Source: UBA4416 sp035439445 (GTDB lineage: Bacteria; Bacteroidota; Bacteroidia; B-17B0; Aurantibacillaceae). Taken from it: DNA of 64,000 bases. The position numbers and the translations under genes are program-made. Below, piece after piece: positions 33,370 through 42,570 of the stretch. The stretch's first letter is position 1, and each line of letters starts with the position of its first letter. Where the stretch lies: the NCBI GenBank assembly GCA_035439445.1, contig DAORKG010000001.1, positions 138,815 to 202,814 on the forward strand, read 5' to 3'. A model generated the notes under the pieces. That model was not told the origin of the DNA. It did no database searches and saw only the letters and a program-made list of their open reading frames with translations.

Positions 33370-35346
33370 ATGATTTTTTTTAAGACTAAAATATATTGTA
33401 TTGTGTTTTTTCTTCTGTTTTGTGTTTCGGGTTTTACTCAAAACAAAATGGTGGAAGGATTAAAGATTGAACTCAAAGCGGCAAAGCATGATACTACTCG
33501 ATGTGAATTATTGGATCAGCTAATTGAAGTTGCTGCCGAGGGCGAATGGCAAAAGTATAATGAGGAGTTGAAAAAACTGAGTGCTAAAAATTTGGCATCA
33601 AAACCAGAGGGCAGATTGTTTAAATTGTATAGTAAATATTACGCCACTGCTCTTCATAATCAAGGAATTATTTATTCCGAGCAATCTGACGATGAAAAAG
33701 CAGTTGAATTTTTTAATAAAAGTATTGAAGTAAGTAAATCGTCAGGTAATAAAAATGAGGTGGCAATTTCTTTACAAGCTATTGCACAAATTGATATTAG
33801 AAAGGGAAACAATACAAAAGCACTAAATCAACTTTATGAATGCTTGAAAATTTTTGAAGAAGAGGGAGATGAAATCGGAATTGCAGACGTTCATCTTAGT
33901 ATAGGAGATATATCTTATTTGCAAAGGGATTATCATAAAGCACTTGAGCACCATCAAAAAAGTTTAGAATTATACACAAAAAATAGATATTTGGTAGCAC
34001 TTAGTACTATTAACTTCAAAGTGGGTACTGATTATAATGCATTAAAAGATTACACCAAAGCGTTACAGTATCTTCAAAAAAGTATTGATTTAATAGAGAG
34101 TTCTGATTATGGACCAAATTCGGTAGCTTATTTAAATATTGCTCAGATTTACATCTATCAAAATAAATTGGATAAAGCTTTGGAGTATGCTACTAAGGGA
34201 TTAGATATAGCCAAGAGCATGCAAAACAAAGTAGAAATTAACCACAGTCATATTGTATTAAGTAAAATTTTCAGACAGCAAAAAAAATATGATCTATCTG
34301 TTTCAAATGCAAAAGAAGCATTGAAAATAGGACAAGAAATTGAGCATCCTGCCGAAATTAATATGGCGGCAAAACAATTATATGAAATTTATACAGAGAC
34401 AAAAGAAACTGATAAAGCTAACACATATCATCAGTTGTATATTGAAACCAAAACTATTTTAGATAATCAGGAATCTAAAAATGCTTTACTAGAACAAAAA
34501 TTGAAGTATGAATATGAAAAAAAGGAATTGTTAACCAAAGCTGAGAATGAAAAAAAGTTAGTAGAAATTACATCTGCTAACGAAAAAAATAACCTCAGAA
34601 AAAATATTTGGCTAATTGTTTTCGCGTCTATATTGATTGTATTAAGTATCAGCTCTTTTTTTATTTACAAAAACTTCAAACAAAAAAGTATTATAAATAA
34701 TCAAAAAAATAATTTACTAAAACAAAAGTTATTGGTTTCTCAGATGAATCCGCATTTTATTTTTAACTCATTAAATGCCATACAAAACTATATTTTTAAG
34801 CAAGATAGTTTAAAAGCAGGTAATTATCTGACTCAGTTTTCAGAACTGATTCGAATGATTTTAGATTATTCCAGAAAAGATTATATCTCGGTTGATGCCG
34901 AAGTTAAATTGTTGAATAATTATCTTGAGTTGCAAAAGTTGAGATTCGAAAATAAATTTGATTTTGATATTATTTTAGATGATAAAATTGATAGAGAAAG
35001 TATTCATATTCCTCCTATGTTGGCACAGCCTTTTATAGAAAATGCCATAGAACATGGTATTTTCTATAAAAAAGATAAAGGCAGGGTAGATGTGAGATTG
35101 TTTTTTGAAGATACAATTTTGATTTATGAAATAGAGGATGATGGCGTTGGTATGGAAGAAGCTATGAAATTGAAGAATAAGTTAAAATCTTCTTATGAAT
35201 CTTTGGCAACAATAATTACCAAAGAAAGAATGAGCACGTTAAACGATCCTTCTAAAAACGAAATCGAAATAATAGATAAGAAGAAAATTAATCCTGATTT
35301 TTCGGGAGTAAAAGTGAGATTTGTTGTACCTTTCAAAGAAATGTAA
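33370..35346 (+). CDS. TPR-containing sensor histidine kinase (LytS type)
   Basis: A 658-residue protein. A signal peptide (MIFFKTKIYCIVFFLLFC, then SGFTQ) is followed by six or so TPR repeats (residues ~80-370), a coiled coil, one membrane helix (near 430), and a cytoplasmic kinase domain with MNPHFIFNSLNAIQNYI carrying the phospho-accepting His, then the ATP domain (PPMLAQPFIENAIEHGI, DDGVGM). It senses an unknown periplasmic cue. A GTG 51 nt upstream extends the frame, but the ATG gives a clean signal peptide. Its cognate regulator follows by 6 nt. Confidence 0.9.
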   Translation: MIFFKTKIYCIVFFLLFCVSGFTQNKMVEGLKIELKAAKHDTTRCELLDQLIEVAAEGEWQKYNEELKKLSAKNLASKPEGRLFKLYSKYYATALHNQGIIYSEQSDDEKAVEFFNKSIEVSKSSGNKNEVAISLQAIAQIDIRKGNNTKALNQLYECLKIFEEEGDEIGIADVHLSIGDISYLQRDYHKALEHHQKSLELYTKNRYLVALSTINFKVGTDYNALKDYTKALQYLQKSIDLIESSDYGPNSVAYLNIAQIYIYQNKLDKALEYATKGLDIAKSMQNKVEINHSHIVLSKIFRQQKKYDLSVSNAKEALKIGQEIEHPAEINMAAKQLYEIYTETKETDKANTYHQLYIETKTILDNQESKNALLEQKLKYEYEKKELLTKAENEKKLVEITSANEKNNLRKNIWLIVFASILIVLSISSFFIYKNFKQKSIINNQKNNLLKQKLLVSQMNPHFIFNSLNAIQNYIFKQDSLKAGNYLTQFSELIRMILDYSRKDYISVDAEVKLLNNYLELQKLRFENKFDFDIILDDKIDRESIHIPPMLAQPFIENAIEHGIFYKKDKGRVDVRLFFEDTILIYEIEDDGVGMEEAMKLKNKLKSSYESLATIITKERMSTLNDPSKNEIEIIDKKKINPDFSGVKVRFVVPFKEM

Positions 35347-35352
35347 AAAAAT

Positions 35353-36099
35353 ATGATAAAGGCAGTAATTATAGATGATGAAATTAATAATCAGGAATTG
35401 ATTTCTAATTTATTAAAGTCTTATGCCGAAAATGTTCAGGTAGTTGGTTTAGCTAATTCCGTAGATTCGGCATATAAAGCCATTAATGAGCACCATCCCG
35501 ATTTGATTTTTTTAGATATCCAGATGCCTGATGGAACAGGATTTGATTTATTGAAAAAGTTCGAAAAAATAAATTTTAAAATCATTTTTGTAACTGCACA
35601 TCAGGAATTTGCTATCGAAGCATTTAAGTATAGCGCATTAGATTATTTATTAAAACCTTTGTCTCCTGCTAATTTATTAGCTGCTGTTAAAAAGGCAGAA
35701 GAAACAATGGGAGAAGATGAATTAAATACTAAACTTAAAATTCTTTTAAATAACATAGCAGAACCAATTAAGAATAAAAAGAAAATTGTTCTTAAAACAA
35801 TGGAACGTATTTATTCTGTTGATTTGGATGATATTATTCGTTTCGAATCGGATGGGGGGTACACGAAGGTTTATCTTACGGATGGTAAACGTATCATGGT
35901 TTCTAAAACCATGAAAGAATTTGACGACTTATTGTTGGATGCTGGTTTTTTAAGAGTTCATCATTCTCATTTAATTAATATGAATCATCTATTTTGCTTT
36001 GAAAAAACAGAAGGGCATGTTGTTATGAAAGATGATTCTGTTGTTCCGGTTTCTAATAGAAAAAAGGATCAGTTATTGGAATTATTAAATATGTTGTAA
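35353..36099 (+). CDS. LytTR family response regulator
   Basis: A 248-residue protein with an N-terminal receiver (VIIDDEINNQELI, phospho-accepting Asp in DLIFLDIQMPDGTGF, and the conserved Lys in YLLKPL) and a C-terminal LytTR DNA-binding domain (IIRFESDGGYTKVYLTDG, FLRVHHSHLINMNHL). It is paired with the preceding TPR kinase. The targets are unknown. Confidence 0.93.
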   Translation: MIKAVIIDDEINNQELISNLLKSYAENVQVVGLANSVDSAYKAINEHHPDLIFLDIQMPDGTGFDLLKKFEKINFKIIFVTAHQEFAIEAFKYSALDYLLKPLSPANLLAAVKKAEETMGEDELNTKLKILLNNIAEPIKNKKKIVLKTMERIYSVDLDDIIRFESDGGYTKVYLTDGKRIMVSKTMKEFDDLLLDAGFLRVHHSHLINMNHLFCFEKTEGHVVMKDDSVVPVSNRKKDQLLELLNML

Positions 36100-36137
36100 A
36101 TCGGTTTTGTTGAACAAAAATTATTACATTTATATAC

Positions 36138-36530
36138 ATGGAAATTCCTAAATATGCCAATGATTTAAAGGGTTATTATACTTGGATGGGAGAGGATGGA
36201 ATTGCCCGAACGAGTGTAAAACCCAATATTGATATAGTGTTAGAGCATGCTGTCGAAAATTCAGCAGTTGTAACATCCTTTTTTAAAGACAAAAAGTTTC
36301 CTATTTTAATAGATGCAAGAAATATTAAGTCTATGAGTTACGAGGCAAGGCATCATTTTTCTGCTCATGGTAGGGAAACAAAAACTAATGCTTTTGGTAT
36401 TATTATCGGCTCTCCAATTAGCAGAGTTTTAGGTAATTTTTATTTAGGAATTAATAAACCAGCTGTACCTACCAAGCTTTTTGATAACGAGGAAGATGCC
36501 ACAAAATGGTTAAAACAATTTTGTTTATAG
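36138..36530 (+). CDS. STAS/SpoIIAA-like small protein
   Basis: A 130-residue soluble alpha/beta protein. KFPILIDARNIKSMSYEARH and KTNAFGIIIGSPISRVLGNF resemble the central strand-helix units of STAS/SpoIIAA-like domains found in Bacteroidota beside histidine kinases. The assignment is tentative. TACATTTA at 36125-36132 could be its -7 element. It is 6 nt before a HisKA_2 kinase and probably works with it. Confidence 0.6.
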   Translation: MEIPKYANDLKGYYTWMGEDGIARTSVKPNIDIVLEHAVENSAVVTSFFKDKKFPILIDARNIKSMSYEARHHFSAHGRETKTNAFGIIIGSPISRVLGNFYLGINKPAVPTKLFDNEEDATKWLKQFCL

Positions 36531-36536
36531 TTTTTA

Positions 36537-37325
36537 ATGAATTCAAAAAATAATATTTCTTTATCTGATAACGCTCGTGTAAATGAAATTTTGGAGGTAA
36601 TATTATCTTTTGCTCGCCAGGATTTTTCTAGAAAAGTTACAATTAAGGAAGATGATAATCTTTTAGACGGTATAGGGGCCGGAGTTAATATGCTTGGTGA
36701 AGAGTTGGAACATTCCCGTATTTCTCTCGGCGAAAAAGAACAGCTCTTGAAAGAAGTACATCACAGGGTTAAGAATAATATGCAAATCATTTCCAGTTTA
36801 TTGAATTTGCAGTCAGATAAAATTACTGATAAGAAAGTTTTATCTCTTATTCGTGAAAGTCAAAATAGGATAAAATCCATGGCCTTAGTACATGAGATGC
36901 TTTATAAATCCCAAGATCTAAGTAAAATTGCATTAGATAAGTATATTGAGAATTTATGTAAAAGTATTGGAGATTCATATAGTGTTCCAGAGTCAGATAT
37001 AAAGTTTATGTATGATTTTGAGGAGAATTTATTTTTTGACATTGATAAAATGATATTACTAGGTTTAATTTTAAATGAAATTATTAGTAATTCGTTAAAG
37101 TATGCTTTCCCAAATCAAATGGGAGAAATCAGTATTGTTTTGAGAAAAGATGGTACTAAACATAATTTATGGGTAAGTGATAATGGCATAGGCTTAAAGC
37201 GTAATTTTGATTTAGAAAAAGATTCTCATCTGGGAATTCAATTAATATACATGCTAGCTGAACAGCTGGATGGAAACGTAAATTGCGATAATTCAAATGG
37301 GGTTAGCTACTCTTTAGTGTTTTAA
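36537..37325 (+). CDS. HisKA_2 family sensor histidine kinase
   Basis: A 262-residue soluble kinase. LLKEVHHRVKNNMQIISSLL near residue 78 is the HisKA_2 phospho-acceptor box; LILNEIISNSLKYAFP is the N box and VSDNGIGL the G1 box of the ATPase domain. The N-terminal ~65 residues are a short helical region resembling a partial HAMP-like segment. There is no membrane helix and no receiver domain nearby. It probably takes input from the STAS-like protein. Confidence 0.88.
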   Translation: MNSKNNISLSDNARVNEILEVILSFARQDFSRKVTIKEDDNLLDGIGAGVNMLGEELEHSRISLGEKEQLLKEVHHRVKNNMQIISSLLNLQSDKITDKKVLSLIRESQNRIKSMALVHEMLYKSQDLSKIALDKYIENLCKSIGDSYSVPESDIKFMYDFEENLFFDIDKMILLGLILNEIISNSLKYAFPNQMGEISIVLRKDGTKHNLWVSDNGIGLKRNFDLEKDSHLGIQLIYMLAEQLDGNVNCDNSNGVSYSLVF

Positions 37326-37441
37326 TATCTGAAACAGCAATAAAACAATTATTTTTTATTTGCTACAATTTATAGCAATATGATGTTTTAAAATGTAGTA
37401 ATTTTATTAAAAGATTTTTGTTAATTAAAATTATTGTTGCC

Positions 37442-38098
37442 ATGAATACTAAAAACCAAACTTCAAGTTACGCTAAAAGTAATCAGCTGTCATTGTTTTC
37501 AGAACCAAAGAAAGAGCAAACGGAACCTGTTCTGGATACTGTTTATCAGTATTTTTTAATTATTTCTCCACCGGATGAAATAAAAAGCAAAGTAAAATCA
37601 CTAAAGTACAAGCTTCACAAAGCAGTAGGGTTAAGTGATTATAATCTTCAATCGGTTCCGCACATTTCATTAATGTCGTTTCATACGATGAGACCTGTGA
37701 ATGAACGTTTTTTTAGTTCATTACAAAATTTGTTCTCCAAAAACAATTCATTTGAAATTGATTTAAATGGTTTTGATTTCTTTGAGCATGGTTCTGAGTC
37801 CAATACAATTTATGTTAGGATTGAAAATTCTTTTCAAATTGTAAGAGTATATCACGAGTTACATAATTTGTTGGGGCTTAGAGTGCGTGAGTTTGTCCCT
37901 CATTTAACAGTTGCCAGAACAATGTCGAGAGTTCGTTTTAATAAGAGTTATGAAATGATTAAACAGCATGTGTTTAATGAGAAATTTAATTGTAATCATA
38001 TTACTATACTTGAGAGAAAATTACAACATGGCGTAGTGAGCAATTATAGAGTACTAAAAGAGATTGAGTTTAACAGCATGTCTATCCCTCACCCTTAA
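37442..38098 (+). CDS. 2'-5' RNA ligase/cyclic phosphodiesterase superfamily protein
   Basis: A 218-residue protein with the two catalytic H-x-[ST] motifs of the 2H superfamily: PHISLMSF (near 77) and PHLTVAR (near 160). The start is the ATG; a TTG 24 nt upstream also exists. The last codons (SIPHP, stop) come from the adjacent G+C-rich repeat, so the native C-terminus may have been altered by insertion. The substrate is unknown. Confidence 0.8.
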   Translation: MNTKNQTSSYAKSNQLSLFSEPKKEQTEPVLDTVYQYFLIISPPDEIKSKVKSLKYKLHKAVGLSDYNLQSVPHISLMSFHTMRPVNERFFSSLQNLFSKNNSFEIDLNGFDFFEHGSESNTIYVRIENSFQIVRVYHELHNLLGLRVREFVPHLTVARTMSRVRFNKSYEMIKQHVFNEKFNCNHITILERKLQHGVVSNYRVLKEIEFNSMSIPHP

Positions 38099-38169
38099 TC
38101 ACTCTCCCAGCGGGAGAGGGAAATTTAGTCTCCCTTCTCCCTGTGGGAGAAGGGCTGGGGATGAGGGGG
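38086..38169. repeat. G+C-rich palindromic repeat of the CTCTCCC/GGGAGAG type
   Basis: It contains two hairpins: CTCTCCC-AGC-GGGAGAG (38102-38118) and CCCTTCTCCC-TGT-GGGAGAAGGG (38132-38154), enclosed by imperfect outer arms CCCTCACCC (38086-38094) and GGGGATGAGGG. Base composition contrasts with the AT-rich surroundings. Repeats of this look occur in unrelated bacteria and are often next to DUF559 genes, as here. Confidence 0.8.
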
Positions 38170-38208
38170 ATTTTGAAAACGAACACATAAACTATACCTT
38201 AACTTACA

Positions 38209-38601
38209 ATGAAACGTATAATAAATCAATCGTATGGCGCATCAGATTATTTGTTCGATAACGCAAAAAAATTGAGGAAAAGAAGCACAACTGCCGAGCA
38301 TATCTTTTGGCAAATAGTTAGGAGTCGAAAAATATTAGGTTTTAAATTCAGGCGTCAACATCCTATTAAATATTTTATAGCTGATTTTTATTGTCACGAA
38401 GCTTCATTGGTTATTGAGCTTGATGGAACAATTCATGAACTTGGAAATATAAAACGTTATGATATGGAACGTGAAGCAATACTCAATGGCTTAGGAATTT
38501 CAGTACTTAGGTTTACTAACGAAGAGGTGTTTTCTGATATTGATAATGTAATTCTTAAGTTAGAAAAATATTTGTCGAGTTTCAAATGCAAACTAGATTA
38601 A
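38209..38601 (+). CDS. DUF559 domain endonuclease-like protein
   Basis: A 130-residue protein related to the very-short-patch repair endonuclease fold. LRKRSTTAEHIFWQIVRSRK, GFKFRRQHPIKYFIADFYC (first Asp) and LVIELDGTIHE (E-x-D) supply the PD-(D/E)xK-like catalytic residues. DUF559 proteins have no firm role. It lies 40 nt after the palindromic repeat and ends 6 nt before the convergent RluA-like gene, looking like a compact inserted unit. Confidence 0.87.
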   Translation: MKRIINQSYGASDYLFDNAKKLRKRSTTAEHIFWQIVRSRKILGFKFRRQHPIKYFIADFYCHEASLVIELDGTIHELGNIKRYDMEREAILNGLGISVLRFTNEEVFSDIDNVILKLEKYLSSFKCKLD

Positions 38602-38607
38602 ATAATC

Positions 38608-39279
38608 TTAAAAGTCACCATTTGATGCTTCAAAAATCATCTCTTCATTACTTACAGGATGTGTTATAATTAACTTTGCAGCATGGAGAGCAATGGCATT
38701 TGGTTTATAGGGAATATTAGAGCCGTATAATTCATCACCAATTATTGGGTATCCTATACTTGATAATTGAGCACGTATTTGATGATACTTTCCTGTATGT
38801 AATTGAATGTTCCAGAGGAAGTAATTACCATACGGTTTCACCGTATACTCCAATTTTGCTTTTTCGACATATTCAGTTCCTTCAGGTACCAATATCGCTT
38901 TCTTTTTTTCTTTACGATGCCAATGTTCTAAAGTACCGCTTTCGGGCACTTCGAGAACCTCAGAGTCTGAATTGGTGACTGAGGCTCTTGATGTCAATGC
39001 TATATAATATTTAGAAACTTGTCTTTGAGCAAATTGCTCACTTAGATTTCGTAAATGTTCTTTTTGTTTGGTAAATAATACGATGCCACTCGTTACTCTA
39101 TCTAAGCGATGTAAATGCTGCGCATAAGGATTTTTATCTCCTGTTTTTTCCTTTAAATAATTTTTGACCTGCTGCAATAAATTAGGATGATTATTTCTAT
39201 CAGGTTCCACCATCAAACCTGCCGGTTTATTACAAACGAGTATAACATCGTCTTCGTATATGATTTGAAGGTTGAGCAT
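38608..39279 (-). CDS. RluA-family pseudouridine synthase
   Basis: A 223-residue synthase. HRLDRVTSGIVLFTK near residue 57 contains the catalytic Asp; YHQIRAQLSSIGYPIIGDELYG is the second family motif. It lacks an S4 domain, fitting the short RluA/RluC-like class. The RNA target cannot be told. It is convergent with the DUF559 gene and upstream of a tRNA pair on the same strand. Confidence 0.87.
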   Translation of the reverse strand: MLNLQIIYEDDVILVCNKPAGLMVEPDRNNHPNLLQQVKNYLKEKTGDKNPYAQHLHRLDRVTSGIVLFTKQKEHLRNLSEQFAQRQVSKYYIALTSRASVTNSDSEVLEVPESGTLEHWHRKEKKKAILVPEGTEYVEKAKLEYTVKPYGNYFLWNIQLHTGKYHQIRAQLSSIGYPIIGDELYGSNIPYKPNAIALHAAKLIITHPVSNEEMIFEASNGDF

Positions 39280-39423
39280 TTCTGTTTTTCTATAAAATAG
39301 GAATTGCCTTACGGCGAGTCCCTGTCATGTCATGTTGAGAAAGAAAAAACTCCTTTCAGAAGTTCTTTTTTTGTTTTTCAGTCCTCTCGCATCAAGCAGA
39401 GCTTGTGCAGTTCTGTAAAACAA

Positions 39424-39453
39424 AAAAGGTCCAAGCTATGCTTGAACCTTTTT
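39424..39453 (-). terminator. Terminator of the tRNA-Gly/tRNA-Leu transcript
   Basis: Read on the minus strand, AAAAGGTTCAAG and CTTGGACCTTTT form a 12-bp stem (one G-U pair) around CATAG, ending in a T tract. It lies just downstream of tRNA-Leu. Confidence 0.8.
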
Positions 39454-39463
39454 CTTTCATTTG

Positions 39464-39547
39464 TACCCCAGACGGGACTTGAACCCGTACAATCTTGCGA
39501 TCACAGGATTTTAAGTCCTGCGTGTCTACCAATTCCACCACCGGGGC
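39464..39547 (-). tRNA. tRNA-Leu(TAA)
   Basis: An 84-nt class II tRNA with acceptor GCCCCGG/CTGGGGT, D-arm region GGTGGAATTGGTAGACACG, anticodon loop CTTAAAA (anticodon TAA), a long variable arm and T-loop GGTTCAAGTCC. CCA is not encoded. Confidence 0.95.
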
Positions 39548-39584
39548 ATTTTGGTTGAAAAACAACTCTAAGAGTCAGTTTTCG

Positions 39585-39657
39585 AGCGAAAGACGGGTCT
39601 CGAACCCGCGACCTTAACCTTGGCAAGGTTACGCTCTACCAACTGAGCTACTTTCGC
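39585..39657 (-). tRNA. tRNA-Gly(GCC)
   Basis: A 73-nt cloverleaf: acceptor GCGAAAG/CTTTCGC, D-arm AGCTCAGTTGGTAGAGC, anticodon loop TTGCCAA (anticodon GCC), T-loop GGTTCGAGACC. It is 37 nt upstream of tRNA-Leu and probably cotranscribed. CCA is not encoded. Confidence 0.95.
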
Positions 39658-39750
39658 TTGTAATTCATTTAAAAGAACAATCGATTTTATTAATCGGGAG
39701 TGCAAAGATAATTGTTTTTTTACTCTGACAAAATTTTTTTTGATTTTTTT

Positions 39751-42399
39751 TTATCCTCCAATCAATCGCTTGATATCATTGAGTTTCATGAGGGCCTCTA
39801 CCGGGGTTAAAGTGTTGATATCCGTCTTTACAAGTTCATCTTTTACCTGTTCCAAAACTGGGTCGTTTAGCTGAAAAAAGCTCAATTGGTAATCGCTTTT
39901 GCTCTTGGTTTTTGAACTCATATGGTCAATGGCATCCTCCGAAGAATTTACGGCTTCCACTTCCGATAATTCCAACTCATGATCTTTTTCCAGTTTCTTT
40001 AAAATATCATTGGCTCGATCTACCACTTGTTTTGGCATACCTGCCATACGGGCTACATGAATACCAAAACTGTGTTCACTGCCACCTTCTTGTAGTTTAC
40101 GCAAGAAAATAATCTTATTATTGACTTCCTTTACCGACACATTAAAGTTTTTAATGCGCGGGAAATAAGTGGTCATTTCATTTAGTTCGTGATAATGAGT
40201 AGCAAATAAGGTTTTTGCTCTGTTTTTTGGTTGAGAGTGAATGTACTCGGCAATAGCCCAAGCTATTGAAATACCATCATAAGTTGAAGTTCCTCGTCCA
40301 ATTTCATCCAATAAAATTAAACTGCGTTCGCTTAAGTTATTTAAGATACTGGCTGTTTCATTCATCTCTACCATAAAGGTCGATTCGCCACTGGATATAT
40401 TATCACTGGCACCTACACGTGTGAATATTTTATCTACGATGCCAATTTTAGCACTTTTAGCAGGAACGTAGCACCCAATTTGAGCCATTAAGGTGATTAA
40501 AGCAACCTGACGTAATAAAGCAGATTTACCACTCATGTTAGGTCCGGTAATCATCATCACTTGCTGCGTGTCGTTATCCAAGTACACAGAGTTACTTACA
40601 TAATCGGTTCCAATAGGTAATTGTTTTTCAATCACCGGATGACGTCCATCTATAATATTAATGGCAAATTCATTGGTTAGGGTAGGGCGCACGTACTGGT
40701 TATCTCTAGCAAGTTTAGCAAAAGATAATAAGCAATCTAATTTCGAAATCAAGGCAGCGTTTAATTGAATAGGAATGATGTAATCAATTAAATCACGCAC
40801 CAATGCTTCGTATAAGGTTTGCTCTAGAACTGCAATTTTATCTTCAGCCCCTAATATTTTCTCCTCGTAAACTTTTAACTCAGGTGTAATATATCGCTCA
40901 GCGGTTGTTAAAGTTTGTTTACGAATCCAGTCGCTTGGCACTTTATCTTTGTGCACATTGGTTACTTCTAAGTAATAACCAAATACATTATTATAAGAAA
41001 CTTTTAATGATGAAATGCCTGTACGTTCAACTTCACGCTGTTGTATTTGTAATAAGAAATCTTTTCCGCTAAATGCAATAGCTCGCAATTCGTCTAATTC
41101 TGCATTTACTCCTTTGCTAATTACATTGCCTTTGTTTAATAATACTGGTGCATCTTCGTTTAACTCATTTTGTAAACGATCGCGCATCAATAAGCAAGGA
41201 TTTAGTTGTTCAGCAATTTTTTGTAAAGAATGATTGTCGCATTTACTCGTCACTTCTTTAATCGATTCAATTAAATTTAAGGCGCGTTTTAGTTGCACTA
41301 ACTCACGAGGGTTTATTTTCCCTGCTGCTACTTTTGATATCAATCGTTCTAAGTCGCCAATTTCTTTAAATTGAGCAATTAAATCAGATTGTAAACTGCT
41401 ATGCACTCCAAAATATTCTACAACATCCAAACGTTCATTAATTATGTCTAATTGCTTTAATGGCAATGCTAACCAGCGTTTTAATAAACGAGAACCCATT
41501 GGTGTAACGGTAGTGTCAATAATGTCAATTAAGCATTTGCCATTATCGTGCCCGCTTCCAAATAATTCCAAATTACGAACCGTAAATCTGTCCAGCCAAA
41601 CGTATTGATCTTCTTCAACTCTACTAACAGCAGTAATGTGTTGTAACTTATCATGCTTGGTTTCGCCAAGGTAGTGCAAAATAGCACCACAACTCATAAT
41701 CGCTAAACTCATGTGCTCAACACCAAAGCCTTTTAAACTATTGGTGCCAAATTGTTTGGTAAGAGCTTCGTATCCAAAATCAAGTGTAAAAGCCCAATCA
41801 TCCAAACCAAAAATGTAAAAACGATCGCCAATTAAATTGGTTAAGGTTTGACGTTTATTTTTCTCAAATAATATTTCGTTTGGCTTAAAACTTTGAATCA
41901 GTTTTTCAATGTATGTGTGAGTTCCTTCAGCTACTAAAAATTCTCCGGTTGATACATCTAAAAATGAAACCCCAGCTCGTTCTTTATCTAAATGAACACT
42001 GGCTAAGAAATTATTGGTTTTATGTTCTAAAACTTTATCATTAAAACTAACACCTGGAGTTACTAATTCTGTGACCCCACGTTTCACAATACCTTTTACC
42101 ATTTTAGGGTCTTCCAGCTGGTCGCAAATAGCTACACGGTAACCGGCACGCACTAATTTTGGTAAATAAGTATCTACACTATGGTGTGGAAATCCAGCTA
42201 ACTCAATGTGTGAGGCAGAGCCATTGGCACGTTTGGTTAAGGTAATGCCTAAAATTTGAGAAGCTCTAACGGCATCCTCTCCAAAGGTTTCGTAAAAATC
42301 TCCTACACGAAACAACAAGATAGCATCAGGATATTTTCCTTTCACTTCATTGTATTGTTTCATCAACGGTGTTTCTTTGGTTTCTGTTGTCTTTGCCAT
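39751..42399 (-). CDS. mutS: DNA mismatch repair protein MutS
   Basis: An 882-residue MutS. The mismatch-binding domain has FYETFGEDA (F-x-E) near residue 32; the ATPase has Walker A TGPNMSGKSALLRQ near 617, Walker B LILLDEIGRGTSTYDG near 692, and ATHYHEL. It recognises base mismatches and recruits MutL. The promoter -7 element TATCTTTA lies 14 nt upstream. Confidence 0.96.
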   Translation of the reverse strand: MAKTTETKETPLMKQYNEVKGKYPDAILLFRVGDFYETFGEDAVRASQILGITLTKRANGSASHIELAGFPHHSVDTYLPKLVRAGYRVAICDQLEDPKMVKGIVKRGVTELVTPGVSFNDKVLEHKTNNFLASVHLDKERAGVSFLDVSTGEFLVAEGTHTYIEKLIQSFKPNEILFEKNKRQTLTNLIGDRFYIFGLDDWAFTLDFGYEALTKQFGTNSLKGFGVEHMSLAIMSCGAILHYLGETKHDKLQHITAVSRVEEDQYVWLDRFTVRNLELFGSGHDNGKCLIDIIDTTVTPMGSRLLKRWLALPLKQLDIINERLDVVEYFGVHSSLQSDLIAQFKEIGDLERLISKVAAGKINPRELVQLKRALNLIESIKEVTSKCDNHSLQKIAEQLNPCLLMRDRLQNELNEDAPVLLNKGNVISKGVNAELDELRAIAFSGKDFLLQIQQREVERTGISSLKVSYNNVFGYYLEVTNVHKDKVPSDWIRKQTLTTAERYITPELKVYEEKILGAEDKIAVLEQTLYEALVRDLIDYIIPIQLNAALISKLDCLLSFAKLARDNQYVRPTLTNEFAINIIDGRHPVIEKQLPIGTDYVSNSVYLDNDTQQVMMITGPNMSGKSALLRQVALITLMAQIGCYVPAKSAKIGIVDKIFTRVGASDNISSGESTFMVEMNETASILNNLSERSLILLDEIGRGTSTYDGISIAWAIAEYIHSQPKNRAKTLFATHYHELNEMTTYFPRIKNFNVSVKEVNNKIIFLRKLQEGGSEHSFGIHVARMAGMPKQVVDRANDILKKLEKDHELELSEVEAVNSSEDAIDHMSSKTKSKSDYQLSFFQLNDPVLEQVKDELVKTDINTLTPVEALMKLNDIKRLIGG

Positions 42400-42412
42400 A
42401 GTCTTAGAGGGT

Positions 42413-42420
42413 TAAAGATA
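42413..42420 (-). promoter_or_regulatory. Putative -7 element of mutS
   Basis: The complement reads TATCTTTA, matching TAnnTTTR, 13 nt before the mutS ATG. No FNR-like box is at the regulated spacing, so it is probably a plain housekeeping promoter. Confidence 0.5.
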
Positions 42421-42490
42421 CAATATCAGGGTGGTGTCTTTCTATTTAATTTTTAACAGAAATGGGGAAATTGTTAATATATTTTAGGTT

Positions 42491-42536
42491 ACACCTGTCA
42501 GGTTTATTACAAACCATAACTAAACCTGACAGGTGT
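42491..42536. repeat. Dispersed palindrome, copy 2
   Basis: Arms ACACCTGTCAGGTTTA and TAAACCTGACAGGTGT (16 bp, perfect) around a 14-nt loop. It lies between divergent mutS and the GreA-like gene, so it is not acting as a terminator here. The core is the same as the copies at 22584-22618 and 50693-50725. Confidence 0.88.
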
Positions 42537-42570
42537 GAAATGTTACCTAAAAATCCCATCTTTGTCATTC

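Noticed and set aside
37360..37378. TTGCTA/TAGCAA inverted repeat before the RNA ligase-like gene
   Set aside because: Arms are only 6 bp, with no T tract and no conserved neighbour; not distinguishable from chance in AT-rich DNA.
39304..39558. 84-codon plus-strand open frame ending in PVQSCDHRILSPACLP
   Set aside because: It is the antisense of tRNA-Leu and its terminator; such frames are a classic artefact of tRNA genes.
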